From: Dactylosporangium roseum
GTDB lineage: Bacteria; Actinomycetota; Actinomycetes; Mycobacteriales; Micromonosporaceae
Assembly: GCF_025264685.1 (NCBI RefSeq)
Contig: NZ_CP073721.1
Span: 3,587,001 to 3,651,000, forward strand
Length of the DNA stretch: 64,000 bases
Reading direction: 5' to 3'
The notes beneath the pieces are model-generated. The model did not search any database and was not told where the DNA came from. It worked only from the letters and a program-made list of their open reading frames with translations. Both the position numbers and the translations under genes were made by a program. This document shows positions 1 through 7,594 of this stretch, in pieces; positions within the stretch are counted from its first letter, which is position 1, and every line of letters begins with the position of its first letter.

Positions 1-405
1 CTCGAGGGTGCCGTACACGACCGTGGGAATCTCCGCGCGAACAGAGGGCATCGGGTCGTCCTCGCGCAGCGTCGCGAGGAACGGAGCAACCACGTCGGTC
101 AGTGTCGTACCGGGCGCCGCGATGATGATGTGCTCCATGCGTCCCGCCGCGATGGCTGCCGCCGTGGCCAGCGCCTCGTCTGCTTGGGCCACGAGTCGTC
201 GGGCCGCTGGAAGGAACTCGCGGCCCGCGGCCGACAGCCGCAGCGGGCCCTCGTCCCGGGTGAACAGGATGAGGCCGAGATCGCGCTCGAGCTGGCGCAA
301 TTGGCGGGACAAGGAGGGCTGCGTCACGTGGACGACGCGCGACGCGGCGGTGACCGACCCGGCGCGCTCGACCGCGAGCAGGTAGCGCAGGGTGCGTAGC
401 TCCAT
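1..405 (-). CDS. LysR-family transcriptional regulator, N-terminal part (cut by window edge)
   Basis: The 135 visible codons begin MELRTLRYLLAVERAGS and continue through a LysR winged helix-turn-helix (about residues 1-60, including TQPSLSRQLRQLERDLG) into the linker and the first part of the effector-binding domain (IIIAAPGTTLTDV). A family member has about 300 residues, so more than half lies beyond position 1. I chose the ATG at 405 because GGAGG lies 7 bases upstream; another ATG at 411 is too close to that ribosome site. The gene is divergent from gabT with 125 bases between the starts, the usual arrangement for a LysR activator of the neighbouring operon, so it probably controls GABA use. 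The inducer cannot be told. Confidence 0.9.
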   Translation of the reverse strand, partial: MELRTLRYLLAVERAGSVTAASRVVHVTQPSLSRQLRQLERDLGLILFTRDEGPLRLSAAGREFLPAARRLVAQADEALATAAAIAAGRMEHIIIAAPGTTLTDVVAPFLATLREDDPMPSVRAEIPTVVYGTLE

Positions 406-445
406 CGGCATGCCTCCCGGGCATGGACACAAGGCAAATCAGGCA

Positions 446-467
446 TTGGACAGCATGCCATGTCAAG
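446..467. promoter_or_regulatory. Putative LysR operator between the LysR gene and gabT
   Basis: An interrupted inverted repeat, GACA-N8-TGTC within TTGGACA...TGTCAAG, lies in the 125-base divergent intergenic region. LysR proteins usually bind partly palindromic T-N11-A type sites in this position. This is inferred from symmetry and location only. Confidence 0.35.
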
Positions 468-530
468 GCGCACGCTGGGCGGGCCGGGACAGCCGGTGGA
501 CCCCCTATCCCTCCCACGGTTAGGAGCGCC

Positions 531-1868
531 ATGGCCGCCGTCGAGCAACAGCGCCGAGTCGTCACTGCCATCCCCGGCCCGAGGTCGCAGGAGCTGCAGG
601 CTCGCAGGCTGGCGACCGTCTCCGCCGGTGTGGGCACGGGGCTTCCGGTGTACGTCGAGCGAGCGGGCGGCGGCATCCTCGTCGACGTCGATGGCAACCA
701 ATTGATCGACTTCGGCTCCGGCATTGCGGTCACGACCGTCGGGGCGTCGAACCCGCGCGTCGTGGAGGCCGTCCAGCGGCAGGTGCGGGACTTCACCCAC
801 ACCTGCTTCATGGTAACGCCATATGAGGAGTACCTCGCGGTTTGCGAAAAGCTTGCCCGGCTCACCCCCGGCGACCATGACAAGCGCTCGGCCTTGTTCA
901 ACTCCGGCGCCGAGGCCGTCGAGAATGCTGTGAAGATCGCGCGGGTCTACACCGGGCGCAGCGCCGTCGTCACGTTCGACCACGCCTACCACGGGCGCAC
1001 CAACCTCACCATGGCTCTGACCGCCAAGTCGATGCCCTACAAGCAGGGCTTCGGACCGTTCGCCGGCGAGGTCTACCGCGCGCCGATGGCCTATCCCTAC
1101 CGCTGGCGCGGCGCCGCCGATGACGTTGCCCGCGAAGCGTTCGAAGCGTTCGCCGGGCAGGTGCATACCCAAGTGGGCGAGCAGAACGTCGCAGCGGTTG
1201 TCATCGAGCCGATCCAAGGCGAGGGTGGCTTCATCGTGCCGCCGGCCGGGTGGCTGCAACTCATCGCCGACTGGTGCCACAAGCACGGCGCTCTGCTCGT
1301 CGCCGACGAGATCCAGACCGGCTTCTGCCGCACCGGAGACTGGTTCGCATGCGACCACGAAGGCGTCGTGCCCGATCTCATCACCACCGCCAAGGGCATC
1401 GCAGGCGGCCTGCCACTGGCCGCAGTCACCGGACGCGCGGACGTGATGAACGCGGTGCACCCCGGCGGTCTCGGGGGCACCTTCGGCGGAAACCCGGTGG
1501 CCTGTGTGGCTGCGCTGGCCGCCATCGAGACCATGGAGGCCGAGGATCTGCCGGCCAGGGCCCGCGCGATCGAGGAGCTCTTCACCACGAGGCTGCGCCG
1601 GCTTGCCGAGAGTTTCGACGTCATCGGCGACGTCCGCGGCCGCGGCGCGATGCTCGCCATCGAGTTCGTCCGCGGGGGCGGCGACACCACGCCGAACCCC
1701 GAGCTCACCGCCGCGGTCAACCAGCATTGCCACCGCGAAGGCTTGGTGACGCTCACCGCCGGCACCTACGGCAACGTGCTGCGGTTCCTGCCCCCATTGT
1801 CGATCTCGGACGACCTGCTCAACGAAGGGCTCGACATCCTCGAGCGTGCTTTCGTCACCCACGCCTGA
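531..1868 (+). CDS. gabT: 4-aminobutyrate aminotransferase (class III, PLP-dependent)
   Basis: The 445-aa protein has the usual length for GabT. It would transfer the amino group of GABA to 2-oxoglutarate, giving succinate semialdehyde and glutamate in the cytoplasm. Visible signatures are NSGAEAVENAVK (PLP phosphate binding), VIEPIQGEGGF, VADEIQTGF with the PLP-ring aspartate at about residue 259, and the Schiff-base lysine in TTAKGIAGG at about residue 288. The start at 531 follows TTAGGAG; the frame is open further upstream but without homology. gabD follows after 92 bases, so the two probably form one operon. A 5-aminovalerate substrate cannot be excluded. A second aminotransferase of this family lies at 32375-33769. 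Confidence 0.9.
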   Translation: MAAVEQQRRVVTAIPGPRSQELQARRLATVSAGVGTGLPVYVERAGGGILVDVDGNQLIDFGSGIAVTTVGASNPRVVEAVQRQVRDFTHTCFMVTPYEEYLAVCEKLARLTPGDHDKRSALFNSGAEAVENAVKIARVYTGRSAVVTFDHAYHGRTNLTMALTAKSMPYKQGFGPFAGEVYRAPMAYPYRWRGAADDVAREAFEAFAGQVHTQVGEQNVAAVVIEPIQGEGGFIVPPAGWLQLIADWCHKHGALLVADEIQTGFCRTGDWFACDHEGVVPDLITTAKGIAGGLPLAAVTGRADVMNAVHPGGLGGTFGGNPVACVAALAAIETMEAEDLPARARAIEELFTTRLRRLAESFDVIGDVRGRGAMLAIEFVRGGGDTTPNPELTAAVNQHCHREGLVTLTAGTYGNVLRFLPPLSISDDLLNEGLDILERAFVTHA

Positions 1869-1960
1869 GCAGCCTCTCGCGGGGAGGGGCCACTTCGACG
1901 GGTCTCGCCGCCCAATGGCGGTCCTGCTCCCCGCATCCGTCGTCAACCAAGGAGATCCGT

Positions 1961-3427
1961 ATGTCGCTCACTCCCGCCGAGGCTGAACTCGTCGCATCGG
2001 TTCCCACCGGCCTGTTCATCGACGGAGACTGGCGCGAGTCGGGCGACGGGGCACACGTGGATGTGGAGGACCCGTCGACCGGTCTGGTCATCGCGTCCGT
2101 CGCCGACGCGACCGTCGCCGACGGCGACGCAGCCCTGGCGGCTGCCGCGCGAGCGCAGGAGCGCTGGGCTCGCACGCCGCCGCGCGAGCGAGCAGAACTT
2201 CTCCGCGTGGCATACGAGAAGCTCGTCGAACGGACCGAGCAGTTCGCCACCCTCGTGACGCTCGAGATGGGCAAGCCCCTGCCGGAGGCGCGCGGCGAGG
2301 TCGCCTACGGGGCAGAGTTCTTCCGCTGGTTTTCCGAGGAGGCAGTGCGCGTCTCCGGGCGGTGGATGACCGCCCCGAACGGCGCCACCCGCCTGCTGAC
2401 CGTGAAGAAGCCGGTCGGACCGACCCTCATGGTCACGCCGTGGAACTTCCCCTTGGCCATGGGTACCCGCAAGATCGGCCCGGCCATCGCGGCGGGCTGC
2501 ACCATGGTCGTCAAGCCGGCCACTCAGACGCCGCTGACCATGCTCGCGCTGGCGGAGCTGCTGCGCGAAGTGGGTGTGCCGGCAGGGGTGGTCAACGTCA
2601 TCACCACAACCCGCACGGCCGAGGTCATGGAGCCACTGGTGCGCGACGCGCGTGCCCGTAAGCTCACCTTCACCGGCTCCACGCCCGTCGGTCGCACCCT
2701 CGTGGAGCAGTCGGCGACACAGCTCCTCCGCTTGTCCATGGAACTCGGCGGCAACGCCCCGTTCATCGTGTTCGAGGACGCCGACCTGGACGCCGCCGTG
2801 GACGGCGCGATACTGGCAAAGATGCGCAACACCGGCGAGGCGTGCACGGCCGCCAATCGGTTTCTGGTGCACGAGTCCGTGGCCGATGCCTTCGCGGCCC
2901 GACTGGCGGAACGGATGAGTGCAATGCCGGTCGGTCGCGGCACGCAGGATGATGTCAGCGTCGGCCCGCTGATCGACGCCGCCGCGGTCGCGAAGGTGTC
3001 CGCCCTCGTCAACGACGCCACCCGCAAGGGCGCCCGGATCGCCTGTGGCGGCGAGGAACTCGGGGAGCGAGGCTACTTCTATGCGCCAACGGTGCTGACC
3101 GACGTACCGACGGACGCCCGCCTAGTCCGGGAGGAGATCTTCGGCCCCGTCGCAGCCATCGGCACGTTCACCACGGAGCCGGAGGCGATAGCGAGAGCCA
3201 ACGATACCGAGTATGGCCTCGCGGCCTACATATTCACCCGGGACCTGTCCCGGATGGTGCGGCTCGGCGAGGCCCTCGAGTACGGCATGGTGGGCGTCAA
3301 CACGGGAATCGTGTCCAATCCCGCCGCCCCCTTCGGCGGGATGAAGGCATCGGGCTTCGGCCGCGAAGGCGGTTTCGAAGGGATCGAGGAATACCTCGAG
3401 ACGACGTATCTCGGCATCGCCCCCTGA
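1961..3427 (+). CDS. gabD: Succinate-semialdehyde dehydrogenase (NAD(P)+)
   Basis: The 488-aa protein belongs to the aldehyde dehydrogenase superfamily and is of GabD type. It would oxidise succinate semialdehyde from GabT to succinate. Seen are the cofactor-site motif TPWNFPLAMGTRKIGPA, the general-base glutamate in MELGGNAPF at about residue 261, the catalytic cysteine in NTGEACTAANRF at about residue 295, and the C-terminal PFGGMKASGFGREGG. The ATG follows AAGGAGATCCGT. The frame is open far upstream but only this start has a ribosome site. Position directly after gabT supports the assignment. Glutarate semialdehyde is a possible alternative substrate. Confidence 0.9.
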   Translation: MSLTPAEAELVASVPTGLFIDGDWRESGDGAHVDVEDPSTGLVIASVADATVADGDAALAAAARAQERWARTPPRERAELLRVAYEKLVERTEQFATLVTLEMGKPLPEARGEVAYGAEFFRWFSEEAVRVSGRWMTAPNGATRLLTVKKPVGPTLMVTPWNFPLAMGTRKIGPAIAAGCTMVVKPATQTPLTMLALAELLREVGVPAGVVNVITTTRTAEVMEPLVRDARARKLTFTGSTPVGRTLVEQSATQLLRLSMELGGNAPFIVFEDADLDAAVDGAILAKMRNTGEACTAANRFLVHESVADAFAARLAERMSAMPVGRGTQDDVSVGPLIDAAAVAKVSALVNDATRKGARIACGGEELGERGYFYAPTVLTDVPTDARLVREEIFGPVAAIGTFTTEPEAIARANDTEYGLAAYIFTRDLSRMVRLGEALEYGMVGVNTGIVSNPAAPFGGMKASGFGREGGFEGIEEYLETTYLGIAP

Positions 3428-3460
3428 CATAGCTCGGATGAATGAACGTGGGCCTTCGGC

Positions 3461-3484
3461 GGGGCGGGTCCAGTAAACCGCCCC
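3461..3484 (+). terminator. Candidate terminator hairpin after gabD
   Basis: A perfect 7-bp GC stem (GGGGCGG / CCGCCCC) with a 10-base loop lies 33 bases after the gabD stop. No clear T-tract follows. It could end the gabTD transcript. Confidence 0.4.
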
Positions 3485-3700
3485 GGCATGTCCGGAGACC
3501 GACTGGTGTGAAAGCCGAGCTGTTTGCCGGGCCGGGCGTTGAGCGTAGTAAAGGTCTCCCGCATGGGCCGGGCGTACCGCGTCGACCGCCGGGGTGGGTC
3601 CCGCGGTCGACTCACCGGAACGAAAGCAGGTGCGCCGACACGGCACCCGCCACAGTTGGCAGGGGCCCAAACCCGGGAAACGAGGGAAAGGTGGATCGCC

Positions 3701-4270
3701 ATGGCCAAGCACGTTCTGGCGCCCCAGCAAGTGCGCGTCTCCGGCGCCAACAACTGGATGAAGCTCTACGACCAGGACCAGCTCGTGGGGCACGCGAGTC
3801 ATTGGAGCGTCGAGTGGTCCGAGCACGGCCCCGGCTCGACCCTGTTCTTCTGGAGCAGCGCCACCGACAACGCGCCCAGGCTCCTGACTGACAACCTGAA
3901 CATGGCCGCCTGGCTGCTGGACGAGCTCGAGTCGGCGGATTCACCGTTCACGACAAAGGCGAGCGAGCTCGTCCTTGCGACGTTCACCGTGCACAACGAA
4001 ACTCCCCGACGCTTCGCAGTCACCGCAGCGTTCGACGGCGATCATCAAGTGGATGTCATCTGGGACGATTTGTCGGCGCCGGTGTGGGGCAACACCGAGC
4101 TAGAGTCGAACGAGACGCACAGCCACAGCTCTTGCTACGTGCCGGCCACGACGGCGCAGATGATTGTCGACGGTGTCTCCTCCGCGGGGATGGCATTGCC
4201 CGAGGACTGGTTCGGCACCCCGTCGTCCTCGGCATTCCTTGCGCAGTCGGAGGTCTGGCTCAGGCACTAG
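3701..4270 (+). CDS. Conserved-looking hypothetical protein, 189 aa
   Basis: I do not recognise this family. The protein begins MAKHVLAPQQVRVSGANNW, is acidic, has no signal peptide or membrane segment, and is rich in Trp, Ser and His (for example SATDNAPR, NETHSHSSCYVP). Its length and even composition suggest a folded cytoplasmic beta-rich domain. The ATG at 3701 is preceded by GGGAAAGGTGG. The frame stays open to 3524, but that part overlaps a GC-rich stretch without coding character. It stands alone, 273 bases after gabD and just before a decayed insertion sequence, so context gives no functional hint. Confidence 0.6.
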   Translation: MAKHVLAPQQVRVSGANNWMKLYDQDQLVGHASHWSVEWSEHGPGSTLFFWSSATDNAPRLLTDNLNMAAWLLDELESADSPFTTKASELVLATFTVHNETPRRFAVTAAFDGDHQVDVIWDDLSAPVWGNTELESNETHSHSSCYVPATTAQMIVDGVSSAGMALPEDWFGTPSSSAFLAQSEVWLRH

Positions 4271-4282
4271 CCTCGCTCTTCG

Positions 4283-4836
4283 CTAAATGTCGATCATGGG
4301 ATGCGCAGCCTGGTTCGTCTGGCGGTGTGGGTGATGCGGGCGGCGGCGTCCAGCAACCGGTAGCGCAGTTTCTTGGGTTCGGCGGCGGTCGGGCCGCCGT
4401 CCAGGAGCAGCGTCCGGGTCCGGGCGAGCAGATCGATGGCGGTGCGGGCCAGTTCGAGCCAGGCGGCGTTGATGGCGAAGACGCGGGAGGGAATCGGCCG
4501 AAGCCGGTGCCCTCGCGGGCGTGGCCGCGGTGACGGGCTTCGAGGTGCTGGACAGAACCGCCGCCAGATGCGGTGTCGGTGGCCATGACCCGGTAGCGCA
4601 TGCCTTCGATGGTGTTGAACAGTGACAGTTGCGCGCGGGGTGCGGCCGCTCGCGGCGCACGATGAACCGGGTCCCGGCCGGGTACCGTCGTCGGGGGAGC
4701 AGGCCGGTCAGTTCGCAGATCTCGGCGCCGTGGCGGGGTTCACCGCCGGTGTCGAGGGCGGGCACCCACCGGCTGTGCTATTTGGCGGAAAGGATCGCCT
4801 GCCGGATCGGTTCGGTGATCTGAAGGGCCGAGGCTA
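4283..4836 (-). pseudogene. Decayed IS1380-family transposase, C-terminal remnant
   Basis: On the minus strand, pieces in different frames match the C-terminal half of IS1380-type DDE transposases: PALDTGGEPRHGAEICELTG and GTRFIVRRERPHP, then QLSLFNTIEGMRYRVMATD and SVQHLEARHRGHAREGTGFG, then FAINAAWLELARTAIDLLA and AEPKKLRYRLLDAAARI. Joining them needs two single-base frameshifts (near 4640 and 4500) and reading past an in-frame TAG near 4783. The N-terminal half is absent. IS4 copy 1 inserted at the upstream edge of the remnant. It cannot encode a working transposase. Confidence 0.75.
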
Positions 4837-4840
4837 GACG
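4831..4840. repeat. 10-bp target-site duplication of IS4 copy 1 (left)
   Basis: AGGCTAGACG immediately precedes the left inverted repeat and is repeated exactly after the right end at 6363-6372. A 10-bp duplication with a CTAG centre is consistent with IS4-family insertion. Confidence 0.85.
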
Positions 4841-6362
4841 CAATGCCGGGTAGTTAAGCCCAGCGGTGGCTGGTCAAGTGGTGTGTTGGTGTGGATGTGG
4901 GCAGCGGGACTCCGGTAGAGAGGTACGTCCGCCAAGACATGCCTTGCTGCCGGGAGTCCCGCTGTTGGTTCAGTCTGTCATTACGCGTGTGGTGCGGGTC
5001 GCGGCAGGTCCGTTCGCGCCGGGTCATCTGGGTGAGTTGACCCAGCAGGTGCCGTTCGAGATGGTCGATGCCGTACTTGCTCAGACCCGCTGCATGCAGC
5101 GGCGGGTGCGGGATCTGCCGTCGCGGGTGGTGGTGTATCTGCTGCTGGCGGGTTGTTTGTTCGCCGAGTTGGGGTATCGGCAGGTGTGGCAGCGTCTGGT
5201 CGCCGGTCTGGACGGGCTGCCGGTCGCGTACCCGAGCGAGGCCGCGTTGACCAAGGCCCGCCGGCGGGTCGGCCCGCAACCGTTGCGGGCGTTGTTCGAC
5301 CTGCTGCGCGGCCCGGCGGCGGCGATGGCGGGGCCGGTGCGCTGGCGGGGGCTGCTGGTCTGCGCGATCGACGGGACCATGTTGTTCGCGGCGGACAGCG
5401 CGGCGAACCTGACCCGGTTCAGCAAGCAGCGCGGCGGGCGCACCGGCGGGTCGGGTTATCCGATGCTGCGGCTGGTGACGGTGATGGCGTGTGGCACCCG
5501 GTCGGTGATGGACGCGGTGTTCGGGGCGATCACCTGCGGCGAGACCACCTATGCCAGGGATCTGTTGGCCCGGCTGCCCGCCGGGGTGCTGCTGCTGGCC
5601 GACCGTAACTTCGCCGCCGGGCATCTGCTCAAGATCGTGACCGGCCGGCAGGCGCATCTGCTGGTGCGGGCCAAGACCGGCCGCGGCGGCCCGAAACTGC
5701 CGATGCTGCACCGTTTCCGGGACGGCTCCTACCGATCGGTGTTCGGCGGCCAGCCGGTACGGGTCATCGACGCCGAGATCAGCATCGCGACCAAGGCCGG
5801 CACGGTCACCGGTGTCTACCGGCTGATCACCACCCTGCTGGACCCGCAGGCCCATCCGGCCACCGCGATGCTGCGGCTCTACCACGAACGGTGGGAGATC
5901 GAGACCGCCTACCTGGAGATCAAGTCCAGCATCCTCGGCGGCCGGGTCCTGCGGGCCCGGACCCCGGCCGGCGTCGACCAGGAGATCCACGCCTTGCTGG
6001 TCACCTACCAGATCCTGCGCACCGCCATGACCGACGCCACCAACAGCGACACCGCAGTGGACCCTGACCGGGCCAGCTTCACCATCGCCCTGCACGCTGC
6101 CCGTGACCAGATCGTGCACGCCGCCGGGGTGATCGCCGACACCGTCATCGACCTGGTCGGCAACATCGGCCGCCTCGTCCTGAACGATCTCCTGCCCGAG
6201 CGACGGCTCCGCGTCAACGCCCGCACCGTCAAACGAGCAATCTCCAAATACAACGCCCGCGGCCCGAACATCGACAGACGCACCTACCAAGCCACCATCA
6301 GCCTCACGATCCTCGCCGAACCCCCTTGACGACCAGCCCCGACCCTTAACTACCCGGCATTG
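4841..6362 (+). mobile_element. IS4-family insertion sequence, copy 1, complete (1522 bp)
   Basis: The ends are inverted repeats starting CAATGCCGGGTAGTTAAG, identical for 18 bp and then imperfect. A 10-bp target duplication flanks the element. It contains one transposase gene spanning nearly its whole length. A second copy of the same length lies inverted at 50905-52426. Perfect ends, intact gene and matching duplication indicate a recent insertion that has not recombined since. Confidence 0.92.
4866..6329 (+). CDS. IS4-family DDE transposase (copy 1)
   Basis: The 487-aa protein cuts and joins the ends of its own element. It has an IS4-type N-terminal domain (LTQQVPFEMVDAVLAQTR) and an RNase H-like DDE core: first Asp in CAIDGTMLFAAD, second in LLADRNFAAG, and Glu in the IS4 signature Y-x2-R-x3-E-x6-K (YHERWEIETAYLEIK, starting at about residue 339). 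GTG 4866 gives the longest reading only 25 bases inside the element. A downstream start near VQSVITRVVRV would fit family length better. The translated product differs from the copy at 50938-52401 by one residue (LPMLHR here, LSMLHR there). Confidence 0.92.
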   Translation: MAGQVVCWCGCGQRDSGREVRPPRHALLPGVPLLVQSVITRVVRVAAGPFAPGHLGELTQQVPFEMVDAVLAQTRCMQRRVRDLPSRVVVYLLLAGCLFAELGYRQVWQRLVAGLDGLPVAYPSEAALTKARRRVGPQPLRALFDLLRGPAAAMAGPVRWRGLLVCAIDGTMLFAADSAANLTRFSKQRGGRTGGSGYPMLRLVTVMACGTRSVMDAVFGAITCGETTYARDLLARLPAGVLLLADRNFAAGHLLKIVTGRQAHLLVRAKTGRGGPKLPMLHRFRDGSYRSVFGGQPVRVIDAEISIATKAGTVTGVYRLITTLLDPQAHPATAMLRLYHERWEIETAYLEIKSSILGGRVLRARTPAGVDQEIHALLVTYQILRTAMTDATNSDTAVDPDRASFTIALHAARDQIVHAAGVIADTVIDLVGNIGRLVLNDLLPERRLRVNARTVKRAISKYNARGPNIDRRTYQATISLTILAEPP

Positions 6363-6372
6363 AGGCTAGACG
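6363..6372. repeat. 10-bp target-site duplication of IS4 copy 1 (right)
   Basis: AGGCTAGACG directly follows the right end of the element, an exact match to 4831-4840. Confidence 0.85.
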
Positions 6373-6439
6373 GGCACTCAGGGGACCGGTGTCAATGAGT
6401 CCCGTGCCGCGCCGTACGCCGTGATCATCGCAGATCTGT

Positions 6440-6778
6440 TCACCGGCGCGGCTCACTCGACACGTAAATCTCGCCGGCCTCCAACTTGACCGCATAGGTC
6501 AAGAGGCGCCGTCGCGCCGGCTGCGTAAGGACCTCACCAGTACGCACGCAGAACCGGGCGAAGTGATATGCGCACTCGATCACGTCTCCGGCGAGGAACC
6601 CTTCGCTCAAGGAGAAGTCCTCGTGGGTGCACGTGTCCTCGAAGCAGTGGATCGTCTCGCCGACGCGCGCCAGTGCGCGTGGCGGATCCATGGGCAGGTA
6701 GACGGGCTCATCCCGCACGGCTTCGATGGTCACTCCGGTGGCGATCCAGTTCCCGACGGTTTCCGCGCTCAGATCCAT
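6440..6778 (-). CDS. Rieske [2Fe-2S] ferredoxin
   Basis: The 112-aa protein is a small soluble Rieske ferredoxin that would pass electrons from the reductase (18742-19905) to the terminal oxygenase (11254-13112). Cluster ligands are visible as Cys-x-His in EDTCTHEDFSLSEG and Cys-x2-His in VIECAYHFARF, with 17 residues between the pairs. I start at ATG 6778 (MDLSAETVGNWIATG). It is divergent from the IclR gene across a short region of TTGCAT repeats, so the two may share control. It is transcribed away from the other oxygenase genes, which is unusual because ferredoxin genes commonly lie within the operon. Confidence 0.85.
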   Translation of the reverse strand: MDLSAETVGNWIATGVTIEAVRDEPVYLPMDPPRALARVGETIHCFEDTCTHEDFSLSEGFLAGDVIECAYHFARFCVRTGEVLTQPARRRLLTYAVKLEAGEIYVSSEPRR

Positions 6779-6779
6779 G

Positions 6780-6804
6780 CTTGCATGCTTGCATACTTGC
6801 ATGG
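6780..6804. promoter_or_regulatory. Triple CTTGCATR direct repeat in the ferredoxin/IclR divergent region
   Basis: Three adjacent 8-bp units, CTTGCATG, CTTGCATA and CTTGCATG (6780-6787, 6788-6795, 6796-6803), fill the 45-base space between the two divergent starts. The 12-mer ATACTTGCATGG at 6793-6804 recurs exactly at 19951-19962 upstream of the GntR gene. TTGCAT could also serve as a -35 element. Likely an operator for the IclR or GntR protein of this cluster. Confidence 0.5.
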
Positions 6805-6823
6805 TGCATGCCAGAGTCTGTGC

Positions 6824-7594
6824 ATGGGCGAGCGTGTGCGAATCGAGGACAACCGGTATCCCAGCGTGCTGTCGAAGGTGGACGCGATCCTGTCCGCCTT
6901 CACCCCGCAGCGCCCGACCATGTCGCTTTCGGAGCTGTCGCGTCGATCCGGTGTTCCGAAGGGGACGGCCCACCGCCTCACGGGGCAGTTGGTGGCCATG
7001 CGCCTGCTCGAGCATTCCTCGGACGGCGGCCTCTGTGTCGGCCTGAGATTCTTCGAGCTGGGCACGCTCTGGCATGTCGCGCAGTCAGTGCGGGACGCCT
7101 CGCGGGCCCATGCGGTGCACCTGCGCAACAACACGCGGCAGACGGTGCACGTCGGCGTCCTGGACGGCGACCAGGTCCTCTACATCGACAAACACATCGG
7201 CGTGCCGCTGCAGGCTCGACTGCCGTCCAAGGTCGGTGCCCGGATCCCGGCGCACGCCACCGCCCTTGGGAAGGCGCTCGCGGCCTTCCGTGAGGACTGG
7301 CGACCGGCCGCCGAGCTCCCGCGGCTCACCTCACAGACCACCGTTCTGCACCGCCAGCTCGAGCGCGAACTGGACCAGATCCGCGCGACGCAGATCTCCT
7401 TCGACCGGCAGGAGTCGAGCCCGGGCATAGTGTGCGTCGCGAGCCCGATCCTGGACTTCGGGGGTGCGGCCGTCGCCTCGATCTCCATCTCGGGGGAACT
7501 GGGCGTCATGGACCCCGAGGCGCACGCCGGAGCGGTGCTGACTGCCGCACGCGCAATCGGTATGCGCCTGCAGGACGGGCTCAAGGCATCATGA
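6824..7594 (+). CDS. IclR-family transcriptional regulator
   Basis: The 256-aa protein has an N-terminal winged helix-turn-helix (VLSKVDAILSAFTPQRPTMS, then SELSRRSGVPKGTAHRLTGQ, about residues 12-60) and a C-terminal IclR effector domain (QTVHVGVLDGDQVLYIDKH, HATALGKALAAF, SSPGIVCVASPILD). The ATG at 6824 gives the normal family length; the frame is open upstream, but that part overlaps the ferredoxin gene. Its stop overlaps the start of the next gene (ATGA), so the regulator is translationally coupled to the 872-aa protein and probably autoregulates the operon. The effector is presumably the aromatic substrate or an intermediate. Confidence 0.88.
   Translation: MGERVRIEDNRYPSVLSKVDAILSAFTPQRPTMSLSELSRRSGVPKGTAHRLTGQLVAMRLLEHSSDGGLCVGLRFFELGTLWHVAQSVRDASRAHAVHLRNNTRQTVHVGVLDGDQVLYIDKHIGVPLQARLPSKVGARIPAHATALGKALAAFREDWRPAAELPRLTSQTTVLHRQLERELDQIRATQISFDRQESSPGIVCVASPILDFGGAAVASISISGELGVMDPEAHAGAVLTAARAIGMRLQDGLKAS

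Noticed and set aside
324..1946. Long minus-strand reading frame across gabT
   Set aside because: It is antisense to a clear aminotransferase, has arginine/histidine/glycine-rich composition typical of shadow frames in GC-rich DNA and no ribosome site.
4854..6290. 478-codon frame antisense to the IS4 transposase (also in copy 2)
   Set aside because: It is repetitive in Asp, Gly, Gln and His, has no domain, and exists only because of codon bias of the transposase gene.
6780..6803. CRISPR-like array
   Set aside because: The three repeats are 8 bp and directly adjacent without spacers, so they fit an operator, not CRISPR.
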